From: an uncultured Eubacteriales bacterium
Lineage (GTDB): Bacteria > Bacillota > Clostridia > Oscillospirales > CAG-272
Length of the DNA: 23,989 nt
Direction: 5' to 3'
NCBI GenBank assembly: GCA_905187695.1
Contig: CAJJIY010000023.1
Coordinates: forward strand, 1 to 23,989
Part shown: positions 5,592-12,594 of the stretch, piece by piece
Position numbering within the stretch: position 1 is the stretch's first letter
Layout of the letters: each line of letters opens with the position of its first letter
The notes under the pieces: generated by a model
The model's input: the letters and a program-made list of their open reading frames with translations, nothing else
What the model was told of the DNA's origin: nothing
Database searches by the model: none
Program-made: the position numbers and the translations under genes

Positions 5592-7892
5592 TTAAAACTC
5601 GCTCATGAGCATGGCGTGCTCGCTTCGCAGGGCGTCAATAGATCTGATCTCCTCCGGTTTTCCGGCGCCCGGCGCGGCGTCCTTGGCATAGAAAAAGACG
5701 GAGGTGTTGGGCAAAAGCGTCAGGCGCAGATCGGTATAGAGCGTATTTTTATAGGTGAAGAATTTGGCGTTCCGCGCGACAATCTCGCCGGTGAACGGGT
5801 TCCATTCCTCCACGGTGTGCGCACCGCGAAGCAGCACATGGTGGTTGTATTCCTTGTTGGTGGTGTTGGAAAAATAGTAGATGTCATCTCCGTCCACCCG
5901 CTTGTGGATGTGCGTGAGCATTCCGTTTCCGGGCACGCCGCGGTGAAGTCCGATGGTGTGAAATTCCGGATAAACGGAGTTGAGCGAACCGGTGGTTTCC
6001 AGCCGGGGCATGGCGGGCAGATACAGGTCAAAGGGGATGCCGAAGGTGTTGAGCGCCTCGTTGACGGTCGAACTGCGCACCATCTGCGTGCCGTCCATGG
6101 CGGAGTCGTTGAAATAAAGGAAGATCGCCTCGCCGCCGGCGGCGTTTTTCTGATAGCAGAAGTCGCGCATGATGTGCGGATTGCAGGCGTCTGCGCCAAA
6201 AATCTCGCGCACGGTTTCCTGCACTTCGCGGTCGTTTTCGCCGCTTTCGTCCCATTCAAAGGCCATATAAGGAAGCCCACCGGTGGCCAGCAGTTTGCCG
6301 CCTTCGTCATAGAACCGCTTGATCAGATGCAGGTTTGTGAGACTGATGATCGGGGAACAGGGCAGAATCAGCACGCGGAAACATTCGTGGTTTTTGTCAT
6401 TGTCCAGATACAGCAGTCCGTTCGCCGTGTGACAGCGGGTGCTCAGCGCCTTGGGGTGGAGAACGGTTAGGTCGTGCCCGGCGTAAAAAGAGACCGAGTT
6501 GATGAGCGTCATATAGTCGGCCGTGCCCGGTGTGGCGGGATATTCATAGCCCTCTACCGAAGAAAAATAGAGATTCACCTCGCTGTGAAGAAAATAGATG
6601 GGGTAGAGCATGGCGATATCGGCCACATGGCGGCCGCCGCGCAGCATCAGCTGGACCCGGCTGATGAAATCGCAAAAGGGCCGGTCGTTTTCAATCTCGG
6701 CCGGAAAGTGCAGCGCCGCATGATTGACGCCGCGCGCAAAGGCGTTCATCGCATCCCGGCAGAGCCTTTCGCGGTCATGCCGGCTGTAGTGCCGGAAAAG
6801 CTCGGCATTGACCTGCCGGTTGTCAAAATTATAGGCCGCGCCGGCCGCGATTTTGACCGAGTTGGTGCCGTAAAGATAGGCTTTGTCATACAGCGCGCAG
6901 GGCGAATAGATATTGTTGAGCATGGCGTCGCCCACCGGGAAAGAGCAGGCGGTCAGTTTCGGCTCGGAAAGACTGCCGAAGGGAGAAAGCCCCATTTTGG
7001 TGGCAAAATCGTACAGCGCCTGCATGATGCCGTGCTGGATCATCGAGGCGCGCACGGTCATCATCATGGCTTTGATGTGCCGGGTATCCTTGCCGATGTA
7101 GGTAAAGAGCGCGGGGTAATAGGGAGCGGGGTCAAAGCCGAAACGGGTGCGGAAAAGCGTGTTGAAAGAGGCGTCCCAGTTCCGGCGGTTTTTGCCGTTG
7201 AAGCCGATTTCGCTGTAGGAAAGAAGCGAAAGCGTACCGTTTTCGAGATAGGGCGTAAAAATGCGTTCAAAGAGGGAAAAGACCGCGCTGATATAGCGGT
7301 AGGAGGCCTCGTAGGACAGGTAATTGGCCGCCCCCGACTCGGTATCCGGCAGAGCCAGATATTCGCGGATGACCCAGTTGCCGTCCGGCACCTCAAAGAC
7401 CAGACGTCCCTCGCGGATATAACCGCGTAGATCCAGAATACGGTCATTTTCCTCGGAAAAAGCCACCAGCGAAAGCAGTTCTCCCGCATGGAGCGGCCGG
7501 TCGATTTTCTCGCCCGCGGTGCAGAGGTATTCTCTGCAATCCAGCATTTTGGCGCACAGCGCCGTCTCGCCGAGGTCGGTCAGCGTTTGCACCACGGCGT
7601 GTTCAAAGGCGGGATCCAGGTGAAAACCCACTTTCATGCCGGTCTCTTCGGCCACGGCCAGGAGAATTTCATACATTTCCCGGACCGGGGCCAGCCCCGC
7701 TTCGTCCAGCACCGTTCCTTCCGGGAGCTGAGGAATCACCGCCTGACAGCCGAGTGCCGAATATTTGGCCATTTCCCGCAGGATGTCGGCTTTGATGTGT
7801 TCGCTGTCAGGCGCGGGAAGCTCAAGGTAGGCAATGGGGCGGTATTCCGGAGCCGGTTTTGCAAAACCGGCGCGCTTTTCTTCGTATGACAT
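5592..7892 (-). CDS. GH106-like (alpha-L-rhamnosidase-type) glycoside hydrolase
   Basis: Probable cytosolic glycoside hydrolase of 766 residues resembling GH106. Seen: a barrel-like N-terminal half (about 20-300) with the segments EETGMKVGFHLDP (84-96), PDGNWVIREY (169-178), LSYSEIGFNG (224-233) and FRTRFGFDPAPYYPALF (247-263). Then come ARGVNHAALHFP (386-397) and a middle domain with VLILPCSPIISL and YDEGGKLLATGGLP (507-541), typical of the Rossmann-like domain of these enzymes. A C-terminal part has the phrase EEWNPFTGE. No signal peptide is visible, so it would act on imported oligosaccharides. It is shorter than extracellular GH106 enzymes of about 1,000 residues and seems to lack added carbohydrate-binding modules. 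AAGGAG precedes the ATG. It is a single-gene unit divergent from the PHP gene. Substrate is not determinable; Glu228 in SYSEIG is only a candidate catalytic residue. Confidence 0.7.
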   Translation of the reverse strand: MSYEEKRAGFAKPAPEYRPIAYLELPAPDSEHIKADILREMAKYSALGCQAVIPQLPEGTVLDEAGLAPVREMYEILLAVAEETGMKVGFHLDPAFEHAVVQTLTDLGETALCAKMLDCREYLCTAGEKIDRPLHAGELLSLVAFSEENDRILDLRGYIREGRLVFEVPDGNWVIREYLALPDTESGAANYLSYEASYRYISAVFSLFERIFTPYLENGTLSLLSYSEIGFNGKNRRNWDASFNTLFRTRFGFDPAPYYPALFTYIGKDTRHIKAMMMTVRASMIQHGIMQALYDFATKMGLSPFGSLSEPKLTACSFPVGDAMLNNIYSPCALYDKAYLYGTNSVKIAAGAAYNFDNRQVNAELFRHYSRHDRERLCRDAMNAFARGVNHAALHFPAEIENDRPFCDFISRVQLMLRGGRHVADIAMLYPIYFLHSEVNLYFSSVEGYEYPATPGTADYMTLINSVSFYAGHDLTVLHPKALSTRCHTANGLLYLDNDKNHECFRVLILPCSPIISLTNLHLIKRFYDEGGKLLATGGLPYMAFEWDESGENDREVQETVREIFGADACNPHIMRDFCYQKNAAGGEAIFLYFNDSAMDGTQMVRSSTVNEALNTFGIPFDLYLPAMPRLETTGSLNSVYPEFHTIGLHRGVPGNGMLTHIHKRVDGDDIYYFSNTTNKEYNHHVLLRGAHTVEEWNPFTGEIVARNAKFFTYKNTLYTDLRLTLLPNTSVFFYAKDAAPGAGKPEEIRSIDALRSEHAMLMSEF

Positions 7893-7933
7893 GGAATTCT
7901 CCTTGCGATCAAGATTCGGGGGTCTCTGCTCTT

Positions 7934-7939
7934 ATCATA
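7934..7939 (-). promoter_or_regulatory. extended -10 promoter for the GH106-like gene
   Basis: On the minus strand TGA-TATGAT (TATGAT at 7939-7934) is an extended -10 element. The -35 position, 17 bases upstream, holds a weak TTTAAA that lies inside the palindrome at 7955-7976. The transcript would start about 35 bases before the coding region. Confidence 0.5.
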
Positions 7940-7954
7940 TCACATTTTAAGGGG

Positions 7955-7976
7955 ATTTTAAAGTCCTCTTTAAAAT
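7955..7976. promoter_or_regulatory. 22-bp palindrome, candidate operator between divergent promoters
   Basis: ATTTTAAAG (7955-7963), TCCT, CTTTAAAAT (7968-7976): perfect 9-bp arms with a 4-base spacer. It covers the -35 region of the GH106-like gene and ends 4 bases before the -35 box of the PHP gene. This placement suits a dimeric regulator controlling both directions. No regulator gene is adjacent, and the function is inferred from position and symmetry. Confidence 0.5.
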
Positions 7977-7980
7977 TTCA

Positions 7981-8009
7981 TTGACAAATCGGCGGGGGAA
8001 TGTTAAAAT
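7981..8009 (+). promoter_or_regulatory. sigma-A promoter for the PHP gene and ECF S component
   Basis: TTGACA (7981-7986), 17-base spacer, TAAAAT (8004-8009). The ATG lies 24 bases further, preceded by AAAGGAGGGG. Confidence 0.85.
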
Positions 8010-8033
8010 GAGAAAAACAAAGGAGGGGCGCGC

Positions 8034-8714
8034 ATGATCATCGATTTTCATTCTCACATTCTGCCGGGTGCGGATCACGGCTCGGACAGTGTGACCACCA
8101 CCGAAAAACAGCTTGCGCTCATCACGGCGGCGGGAACCGGGGCGTTGGTGGCCACGCCGCATTTCTATCCGCACCGTCATCGCCTTTCGGATTTTCTTTC
8201 GAGGCGGGCGGCGGCGCTTGCCGATCTTTTGGCAATCGACGCGCCCAAGCCCCGCATCTATCCGGGCGCGGAGGTGCTGGTCTGTGCCGGCATGGAAGAA
8301 ATGGAGGGGCTTTGCTCCCTGACCATTCCGGGCACCCGGGTGATCCTGCTGGAAATGCCCTTTACCCGCTGGAACGGCGATCTTTACGATACGGTTTTCG
8401 CTATCCGGGACGCGGGTTTTGAAGTGGTGTTGGCGCATATCGACCGCTACCCGCGCGAGGCGCTTTCTCCCTTCCTTTCGGAAGGAATGAAGGTCCAGCT
8501 GAATGCCGATTCGCTCTGTCGACCCTTTGCCGTGCGCAAATACCGGGATCTTGTGGAGAGCGGACTGGTCGTGGCGCTTGGAAGCGACCTGCACGGGGCG
8601 TCCGCGGCCGATTATCAGCGCTTTGTCCGCGCACAGAAAAAGCTGCGGGGAATGGCGGGGGAAATTTTTGCAAGAACCGAGGCGTTGCTCCGGGATGCAC
8701 AGCCTGCCGATTGA
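8034..8714 (+). CDS. PHP-domain protein, CpsB/YwqE-type tyrosine phosphatase-like
   Basis: Metal-dependent PHP-fold phosphoesterase related to CpsB/CapC/YwqE, which dephosphorylate the tyrosine kinases that control capsule and exopolysaccharide export. The 226 residues carry the expected metal-site motifs: DFHSHILPG (His6, His8), ATPHF (His43), GAEV (Glu80), LAHIDRY (His135) and GSDLHG (Asp185, His187). The usual pattern IDDG is here ADHG, and AHPERY is AHIDRY, so specificity may differ. No capsule kinase or polysaccharide gene is adjacent. The first gene of a two-gene unit with an ECF S component. AAAGGAGGGG sets the start. PHP fold is confident; tyrosine phosphatase activity is inferred. 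Confidence 0.8.
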   Translation: MIIDFHSHILPGADHGSDSVTTTEKQLALITAAGTGALVATPHFYPHRHRLSDFLSRRAAALADLLAIDAPKPRIYPGAEVLVCAGMEEMEGLCSLTIPGTRVILLEMPFTRWNGDLYDTVFAIRDAGFEVVLAHIDRYPREALSPFLSEGMKVQLNADSLCRPFAVRKYRDLVESGLVVALGSDLHGASAADYQRFVRAQKKLRGMAGEIFARTEALLRDAQPAD

Positions 8715-8792
8715 GCGATTTTGGGGTGCTTCCGGGGCTTTGCCAAGATCCGGCCGCATCGCGCGTGCTGTATTCAGAAGGGAGAATTCAGA

Positions 8793-9437
8793 ATGATGAA
8801 AAAAGAACAAAGCGGGTCCATCCTTCGGTTGGTGGAACTTTCCATGCTCACGGCCATTGTGGTGGTGTTACAGGTCATGGGCGTTGCCATCAAAATCCCG
8901 GCGTTGGGCACCTCCATCAGTCTGGTGCTGATTCCGATTGCGCTGGGCGCGATGCTGTTGGGTCCCTTTTCCGGGGCATTCCTGGGGTTTGTTTTCGGCA
9001 TGGTGGTGTTTATCGGTGGCGGTGTGATGGCGGCCGATCCTTTCACGGCCATGCTTTTCGCGGCGCATCCGTTTCTCACTTTTCTGACCTGCACGGTCAA
9101 ATCCACCGTGGCGGGACTCGCGGCCGGATTCCTTTACCGGGCACTTCTGGGGCGCTTTAAAAGTCCGCTGCCGGCCACTTTTGCGGCCGCCGGTATTGTG
9201 CCGATTCTCAACACCGGCATTTTTATCCTCGGCTGTCTTACCATGAAAAGCGCGGTGACGGACATTTCGCTTCAGTTCGGATTCACACAGGGCTTTTTCT
9301 ATTTCGTAATCATCGGTTGCGCCGGCATCAACTTCCTTTTTGAATTCGGCCTCAACCTTATTTTGTCTCCGGCGTTGGCGCGGATTGCGTTGGCCGTCCG
9401 GAAAAGCCGCAGTGCCGGCAAGCGTGACCGGCTGTAA
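8793..9437 (+). CDS. ECF transporter S component (substrate-binding membrane protein)
   Basis: Membrane protein that binds a vitamin or related micronutrient and works with a shared EcfA-EcfA'-EcfT module. At 214 residues it is a typical S component with about six hydrophobic segments. The N-terminal LRLVELSMLTAIVVVLQ, the PIALGAMLLGPFSGAFLGFVFG helix pair and the basic C-terminus fit the family. The substrate cannot be told from sequence. I chose ATG 8793 because AAGGGAG (8778-8784) stands eight bases before it; the frame is open from 8721, but that extension is not hydrophobic and has no ribosome binding site. No energizing module is in the window, as usual for group II ECF systems. It follows the PHP gene by 78 bases. 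Confidence 0.82.
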   Translation: MMKKEQSGSILRLVELSMLTAIVVVLQVMGVAIKIPALGTSISLVLIPIALGAMLLGPFSGAFLGFVFGMVVFIGGGVMAADPFTAMLFAAHPFLTFLTCTVKSTVAGLAAGFLYRALLGRFKSPLPATFAAAGIVPILNTGIFILGCLTMKSAVTDISLQFGFTQGFFYFVIIGCAGINFLFEFGLNLILSPALARIALAVRKSRSAGKRDRL

Positions 9438-9453
9438 AAACGCAAAAGGAAAA

Positions 9454-9490
9454 AGAAGCGCGGCCCCCTTTTTTCGGGGGCCGCGCTTCT
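9454..9490. terminator. bidirectional intrinsic terminator between the ECF S and TSCPD genes
   Basis: A perfect 15-bp inverted repeat (arms 9454-9468 and 9476-9490, loop TTTTTTC) lies between the convergent stops at 9437 and 9508. The stem can be extended outside an internal loop by AAAACGC (9437-9443) pairing with GCGTTTT (9491-9497). Confidence 0.85.
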
Positions 9491-9507
9491 GCGTTTTGCC
9501 GCAGGCG

Positions 9508-9777
9508 TCACACCGTCTGCTGTTTTTCTTTGGCCAGCGCCGCGGCCAGCGCCTTGCTCAGCTGGTCCGGGCAGGAGGTGGGGCGCATACCGCACCGGAT
9601 CCCCGAAAGGCGACGGATGGCTTCTTCCACGCTCATACCGGCTACCAGCGCCGCCACGCCCTGCGTGTTTCCGGAGCAGCCGCCCTGAAAACGCACCGAA
9701 ACAATACGGTCGCCGTCCAGTTCAATCTCGATGCCGCGCGAGCAGACGCCGCTTGGCGTATAGTGATAAGTGTTCAT
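9508..9777 (-). CDS. TSCPD-domain small protein (TIGR03905-like)
   Basis: An 89-residue protein of the TSCPD-domain family, whose name comes from the motif TSCPD, here at 67-71 (RPTSCPDQL). The fold is related to the C-terminal domain of ribonucleotide reductases and NifU-like small proteins; the function of the stand-alone form is unknown. Four Cys residues (12, 34, 62, 69) are possible metal or redox ligands; GGCSGNTQG (32-40) is also typical. I placed the start at 9777 because GGAGGAA stands seven bases upstream; a longer frame to 9837 would overlap the previous gene and has no such signal. It is the last gene of the run, five bases after the PheA-like gene. Confidence 0.85.
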   Translation of the reverse strand: MNTYHYTPSGVCSRGIEIELDGDRIVSVRFQGGCSGNTQGVAALVAGMSVEEAIRRLSGIRCGMRPTSCPDQLSKALAAALAKEKQQTV

Positions 9778-9782
9778 TGAGT

Positions 9783-10655
9783 TTATTCCTCCGATAAATG
9801 AATGTATCGCGCAATCAGATCCACATGGGGCTGACACAGCGACAGGTAAAGCGCAAAAAGCGTACCGGTGCGCGGCGGGACGAAAAAGGCGGCGTCAAAA
9901 GACAGCCGTTCCGCCCGGTCCGGGGCCGGAAGCGTGTCCAGATAAAAGAGTGAAAGGCCCGCGGCCATGGCCGCCGCGAAAAGGTCGGCCGGGATACCGG
10001 CGGCGGTGAAAGACAGGGCAAAAACCTCCTGCCCGCGGATCTTTCCGGGGGGCGTAAAATCGCGGGAGACCAGCGCATAACGCATGTGTTTGGCATCGTT
10101 GGGGTAGGGCACATTCACGGTGTGCGAAACATGGAGCCCCGCGCGTTCAATCTGTTCGCACAGCCCGGAAAGCCGTCCCTGCGCCGAGTCGTAAACCGGC
10201 AGAAGGGCAAAGTCTCCCTCGCCGCCGGAAAGTTCCTCAATCGCGGCGGAAAAGGAGGGAACATAGACCGGTTTTGCGGCCGAAAAGAGCGGTTGAAACC
10301 GGAGATGCGCCCGGCTGGAAAAGGAATTTTTGAAAGAAAGAATCCGTGCCGGCCGGCCCGAAAACGGCGGTAGCGTTTCTGCCGGGGTGCCGTATTCCGG
10401 GCGGAGCGAAAGCACCGAACGACAAAAGGAGAGCGCCATTTCGGCGCGCAGGCCGGTTGCCGTGGGGGAGCCGGGCGGTTCTTTGCCGAACAGCTCCGAA
10501 AGCGCGTCCGACAGAACGGACAGATCCGGCGTTTCATCCGGCGCAAAGGACCGCAGCGCGCGTTCGCCCGCCGCGGCGGCCTCCAGACGGCAGAGTTTGA
10601 GGGAGGGCGTCATCTCGCGCTCCCAATACCGGATGTTCTGGCGTGCGTCTTTCAT
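9783..10655 (-). CDS. prephenate dehydratase-like protein, probably not catalytic
   Basis: A 290-residue protein I cannot name firmly. Residues about 101-200 resemble a prephenate dehydratase: AAIEELSGGEGDFALLPVYDSAQG (137-160) parallels the family pattern of a G-ADYAVLPIENS loop. Residues about 205-286 resemble the following ACT regulatory domain (FTAAGIPADLFAAAMAAGLSL and YLDTLP). The catalytic TRF motif is replaced by HMRYALVS (190-197), so the essential Thr is missing. The N-terminal 100 residues are helical and unassigned; a chorismate mutase role is not evident. The start is ATG 10655, which overlaps the htpG stop as ATGA, so translation is probably coupled to htpG; the frame stays open to 10775, but that extension lies inside htpG. 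Function is unknown; a degenerate amino-acid sensor is one guess. Confidence 0.6.
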   Translation of the reverse strand: MKDARQNIRYWEREMTPSLKLCRLEAAAAGERALRSFAPDETPDLSVLSDALSELFGKEPPGSPTATGLRAEMALSFCRSVLSLRPEYGTPAETLPPFSGRPARILSFKNSFSSRAHLRFQPLFSAAKPVYVPSFSAAIEELSGGEGDFALLPVYDSAQGRLSGLCEQIERAGLHVSHTVNVPYPNDAKHMRYALVSRDFTPPGKIRGQEVFALSFTAAGIPADLFAAAMAAGLSLFYLDTLPAPDRAERLSFDAAFFVPPRTGTLFALYLSLCQPHVDLIARYIHLSEE

Positions 10656-12517
10656 GAGGCGGGCGTCCCGTCTGCCGCCAGATCGGAAAGCAGTTTGTAA
10701 CTGCCCGTGAGAAATTCTTTCATTTCCGTGGCCGAAAGGCGCCGCTTGGAGAGGAGCGCCAGCCGGTAAACACACGCGGCCATGTCCTTGGCCTTGTCCG
10801 GGTCTTTCTTTTCAATCTCCGGAAGCGCAAGAATCAGCCGGGAGGCCGTGTTCAGCGTCAGCGTCAGATCCGCATCAAAGGGCGCGTCCTCCCCCGCGCC
10901 GCCCGACAGGCGGTACAGCCGCATCATTTCCTCCATCCGGCGGGATTCTTCGGTGACATTCAGCAGTGCCGGAATGTCGCCGTTTTCAAATTCGTGCGTT
11001 TCCACTTTCAGTTTGTCGTTTCCGGTGGCGGTGCGGAAAAGCGTGCGGAGCGCTTCCGCTTTTTCTTGGTCCGCTTCCTTTTTTTCACCGGGGATTTCCG
11101 CGTCCACGCAGATGAGCCTGACCCCTTCGTTTTTCGCTTCCAGTGTGGGAATAAACTGGGTGTCCATCAGGCTGTCAAAGTAGCAGACCGGCAGTCCGGC
11201 GGCTTCGTAAAGGGCAATATACTGAGCCTGAAGGTCGCGGTCTGTGGCGTAAAAGATCTTGTTTTCGGCCTTTTCCTTCACGGCGTCCAGATATTCGCTG
11301 ACCGTCATGTGACGGCCGTCCACCAGCCGCAGCAGGACGCTTTCTTTCACGCGGTCATAAAATTTCCCGTCCCGCACGCAGGCATATTCCACAAAGGTGC
11401 GGATATCATCAAAAATTTTTTCATATTGCTCCCGTTCGCCGCGGCAAAGGGCATTGAGCTTGTCCGCCACCTTTTTGACAATGTGGGCGCTCAGTTTGCC
11501 GACATAGGTGTTGGTTTGCAGATAACTGCGCGAAACATTGAGCGGCAGTTCGGGGCAGTCCAGCACCCCGCGCAACATCAGCAGATAATCGGGGATCACT
11601 TCCTTGATGTTGTCGGCCACAAAGACCTGGTTGTAATAGAGTTTGACCTGTCCTTCCATGGGCTCAAACTGGCTGTTGATGCGCGGGAAATAGAGAATGC
11701 CCTTGAAATTGAGCGGGTAATCGGCGTTGAGGTGGATTTCCAGGAGCGGGTCGCGGTAGTCGCCGAACACCTTTTTGTAAAATTCGTTGTACTCGTCCTT
11801 GGTGCAGTCCTTGGCGGGTTTTTGCCAGAGCGGGTGCGTGTCGTTGATCGGCTTTTCGTCTGCGCTCTTTTCCTCGCCTTCCTGCGAAAAATAGATCTCA
11901 ACCGGCATGAAAGCGCAGTATTTCCGGAGCATTTCCAGGATTTTTCCGGATTCCAGATATTCCTTTTCATCATGCGCGATGTGCATAATGACTTCGGTAC
12001 CGCGGCCTTCTTTTTCGGTTTCTTCCATTTCATACTCGCCCTCACCGGAGCAGACCCAGTGCACGGCAGGCGCCCCCGTGTAGGAACGGGTGACAATCTC
12101 CACCGAATCGCTTACCATAAAGGCCGAATAAAAACCGAGACCGAAGTGGCCGATGATGCCGTCACCCTCGCCGTTTCCGCTCTTTTCATATTTGGCGATG
12201 AAATCCACCGCGCCCGAAAGCGCAATGGAACAGATGTAGCGCCGGACTTCCTCGCCGGTCATGCCGATGCCGTTGTCTTTCACGGTCAGCGTGCCGGCGG
12301 CTTTGTCCGCCACCACATCAATGCGGAAGGGAACGCCGTCATCTTCCAGTTCTCCCAGCGAGCGCAGACGCTTGATTTTCGTCACGGCGTCGGTGGCGTT
12401 GGAGACGATCTCGCGCAGGAAAATATCCTTTTCGGAATAAAGCCACTTTTTAATGATGGGGAAAATATGTTCGGAATCCACCGAGATTCCGCCTTTTTGT
12501 TTGTTTTCTTCTGACAT
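10652..12517 (-). CDS. htpG: molecular chaperone HtpG (Hsp90)
   Basis: Bacterial Hsp90, an ATP-dependent dimeric chaperone in the cytosol. The 621-residue length is normal. The GHKL ATPase motifs are clear: LREIVSNATDAVTKIKRL (ATP-lid Asn helix), DNGIGMT and GHFGLGFYSAFMVSD. The middle domain holds YLQTNTYVGKLSAHIVKKVADKL and the C-terminal part is the dimerization region. AAGGAGGT precedes the ATG at normal spacing. No CIRCE element (TTAGCACTC palindrome) was seen upstream. It lies 77 bases after the AI-2E/DUF4234-like gene and overlaps the next gene by 4 bases. A weak hairpin stands in the upstream gap, and whether htpG has its own promoter is unclear. Confidence 0.97.
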   Translation of the reverse strand: MSEENKQKGGISVDSEHIFPIIKKWLYSEKDIFLREIVSNATDAVTKIKRLRSLGELEDDGVPFRIDVVADKAAGTLTVKDNGIGMTGEEVRRYICSIALSGAVDFIAKYEKSGNGEGDGIIGHFGLGFYSAFMVSDSVEIVTRSYTGAPAVHWVCSGEGEYEMEETEKEGRGTEVIMHIAHDEKEYLESGKILEMLRKYCAFMPVEIYFSQEGEEKSADEKPINDTHPLWQKPAKDCTKDEYNEFYKKVFGDYRDPLLEIHLNADYPLNFKGILYFPRINSQFEPMEGQVKLYYNQVFVADNIKEVIPDYLLMLRGVLDCPELPLNVSRSYLQTNTYVGKLSAHIVKKVADKLNALCRGEREQYEKIFDDIRTFVEYACVRDGKFYDRVKESVLLRLVDGRHMTVSEYLDAVKEKAENKIFYATDRDLQAQYIALYEAAGLPVCYFDSLMDTQFIPTLEAKNEGVRLICVDAEIPGEKKEADQEKAEALRTLFRTATGNDKLKVETHEFENGDIPALLNVTEESRRMEEMMRLYRLSGGAGEDAPFDADLTLTLNTASRLILALPEIEKKDPDKAKDMAACVYRLALLSKRRLSATEMKEFLTGSYKLLSDLAADGTPAS

Positions 12518-12551
12518 GATGAAAAACCTCCTTCTGGATGATTCGATATAG

Positions 12552-12574
12552 CGACGCGGAATGACCGCGGGTCG
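12552..12574 (-). other. small inverted repeat upstream of htpG
   Basis: On the minus strand CGA-CC-CGCGG (12574-12565), loop TCATT, and CCGCG-TCG (12559-12552) can form an 8-bp stem with a 2-base bulge. It lies between the AI-2E/DUF4234-like gene and htpG. There is no T tract after it, so it is not a standard terminator. It may only be an mRNA structure. Confidence 0.3.
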
Positions 12575-12594
12575 TTGCGAAAAAAGGGAAAAGA

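Noticed and set aside
6474..7430. 318-residue open frame on the plus strand
   Set aside because: Antisense to the GH106-like gene, which carries recognisable family motifs.
8721..8792. Upstream extension of the ECF S component
   Set aside because: The extra 24 residues are Cys/Arg-rich, unlike the family, and the good ribosome binding site lies inside them before 8793.
10994..12514. 506-residue open frame on the plus strand
   Set aside because: Antisense to htpG, low-quality composition and no start signal; htpG is unmistakable on the other strand.
12518..12594. HrcA/CIRCE operator for htpG
   Set aside because: No TTAGCACTC-N9-GAGTGCTAA-like repeat is present.
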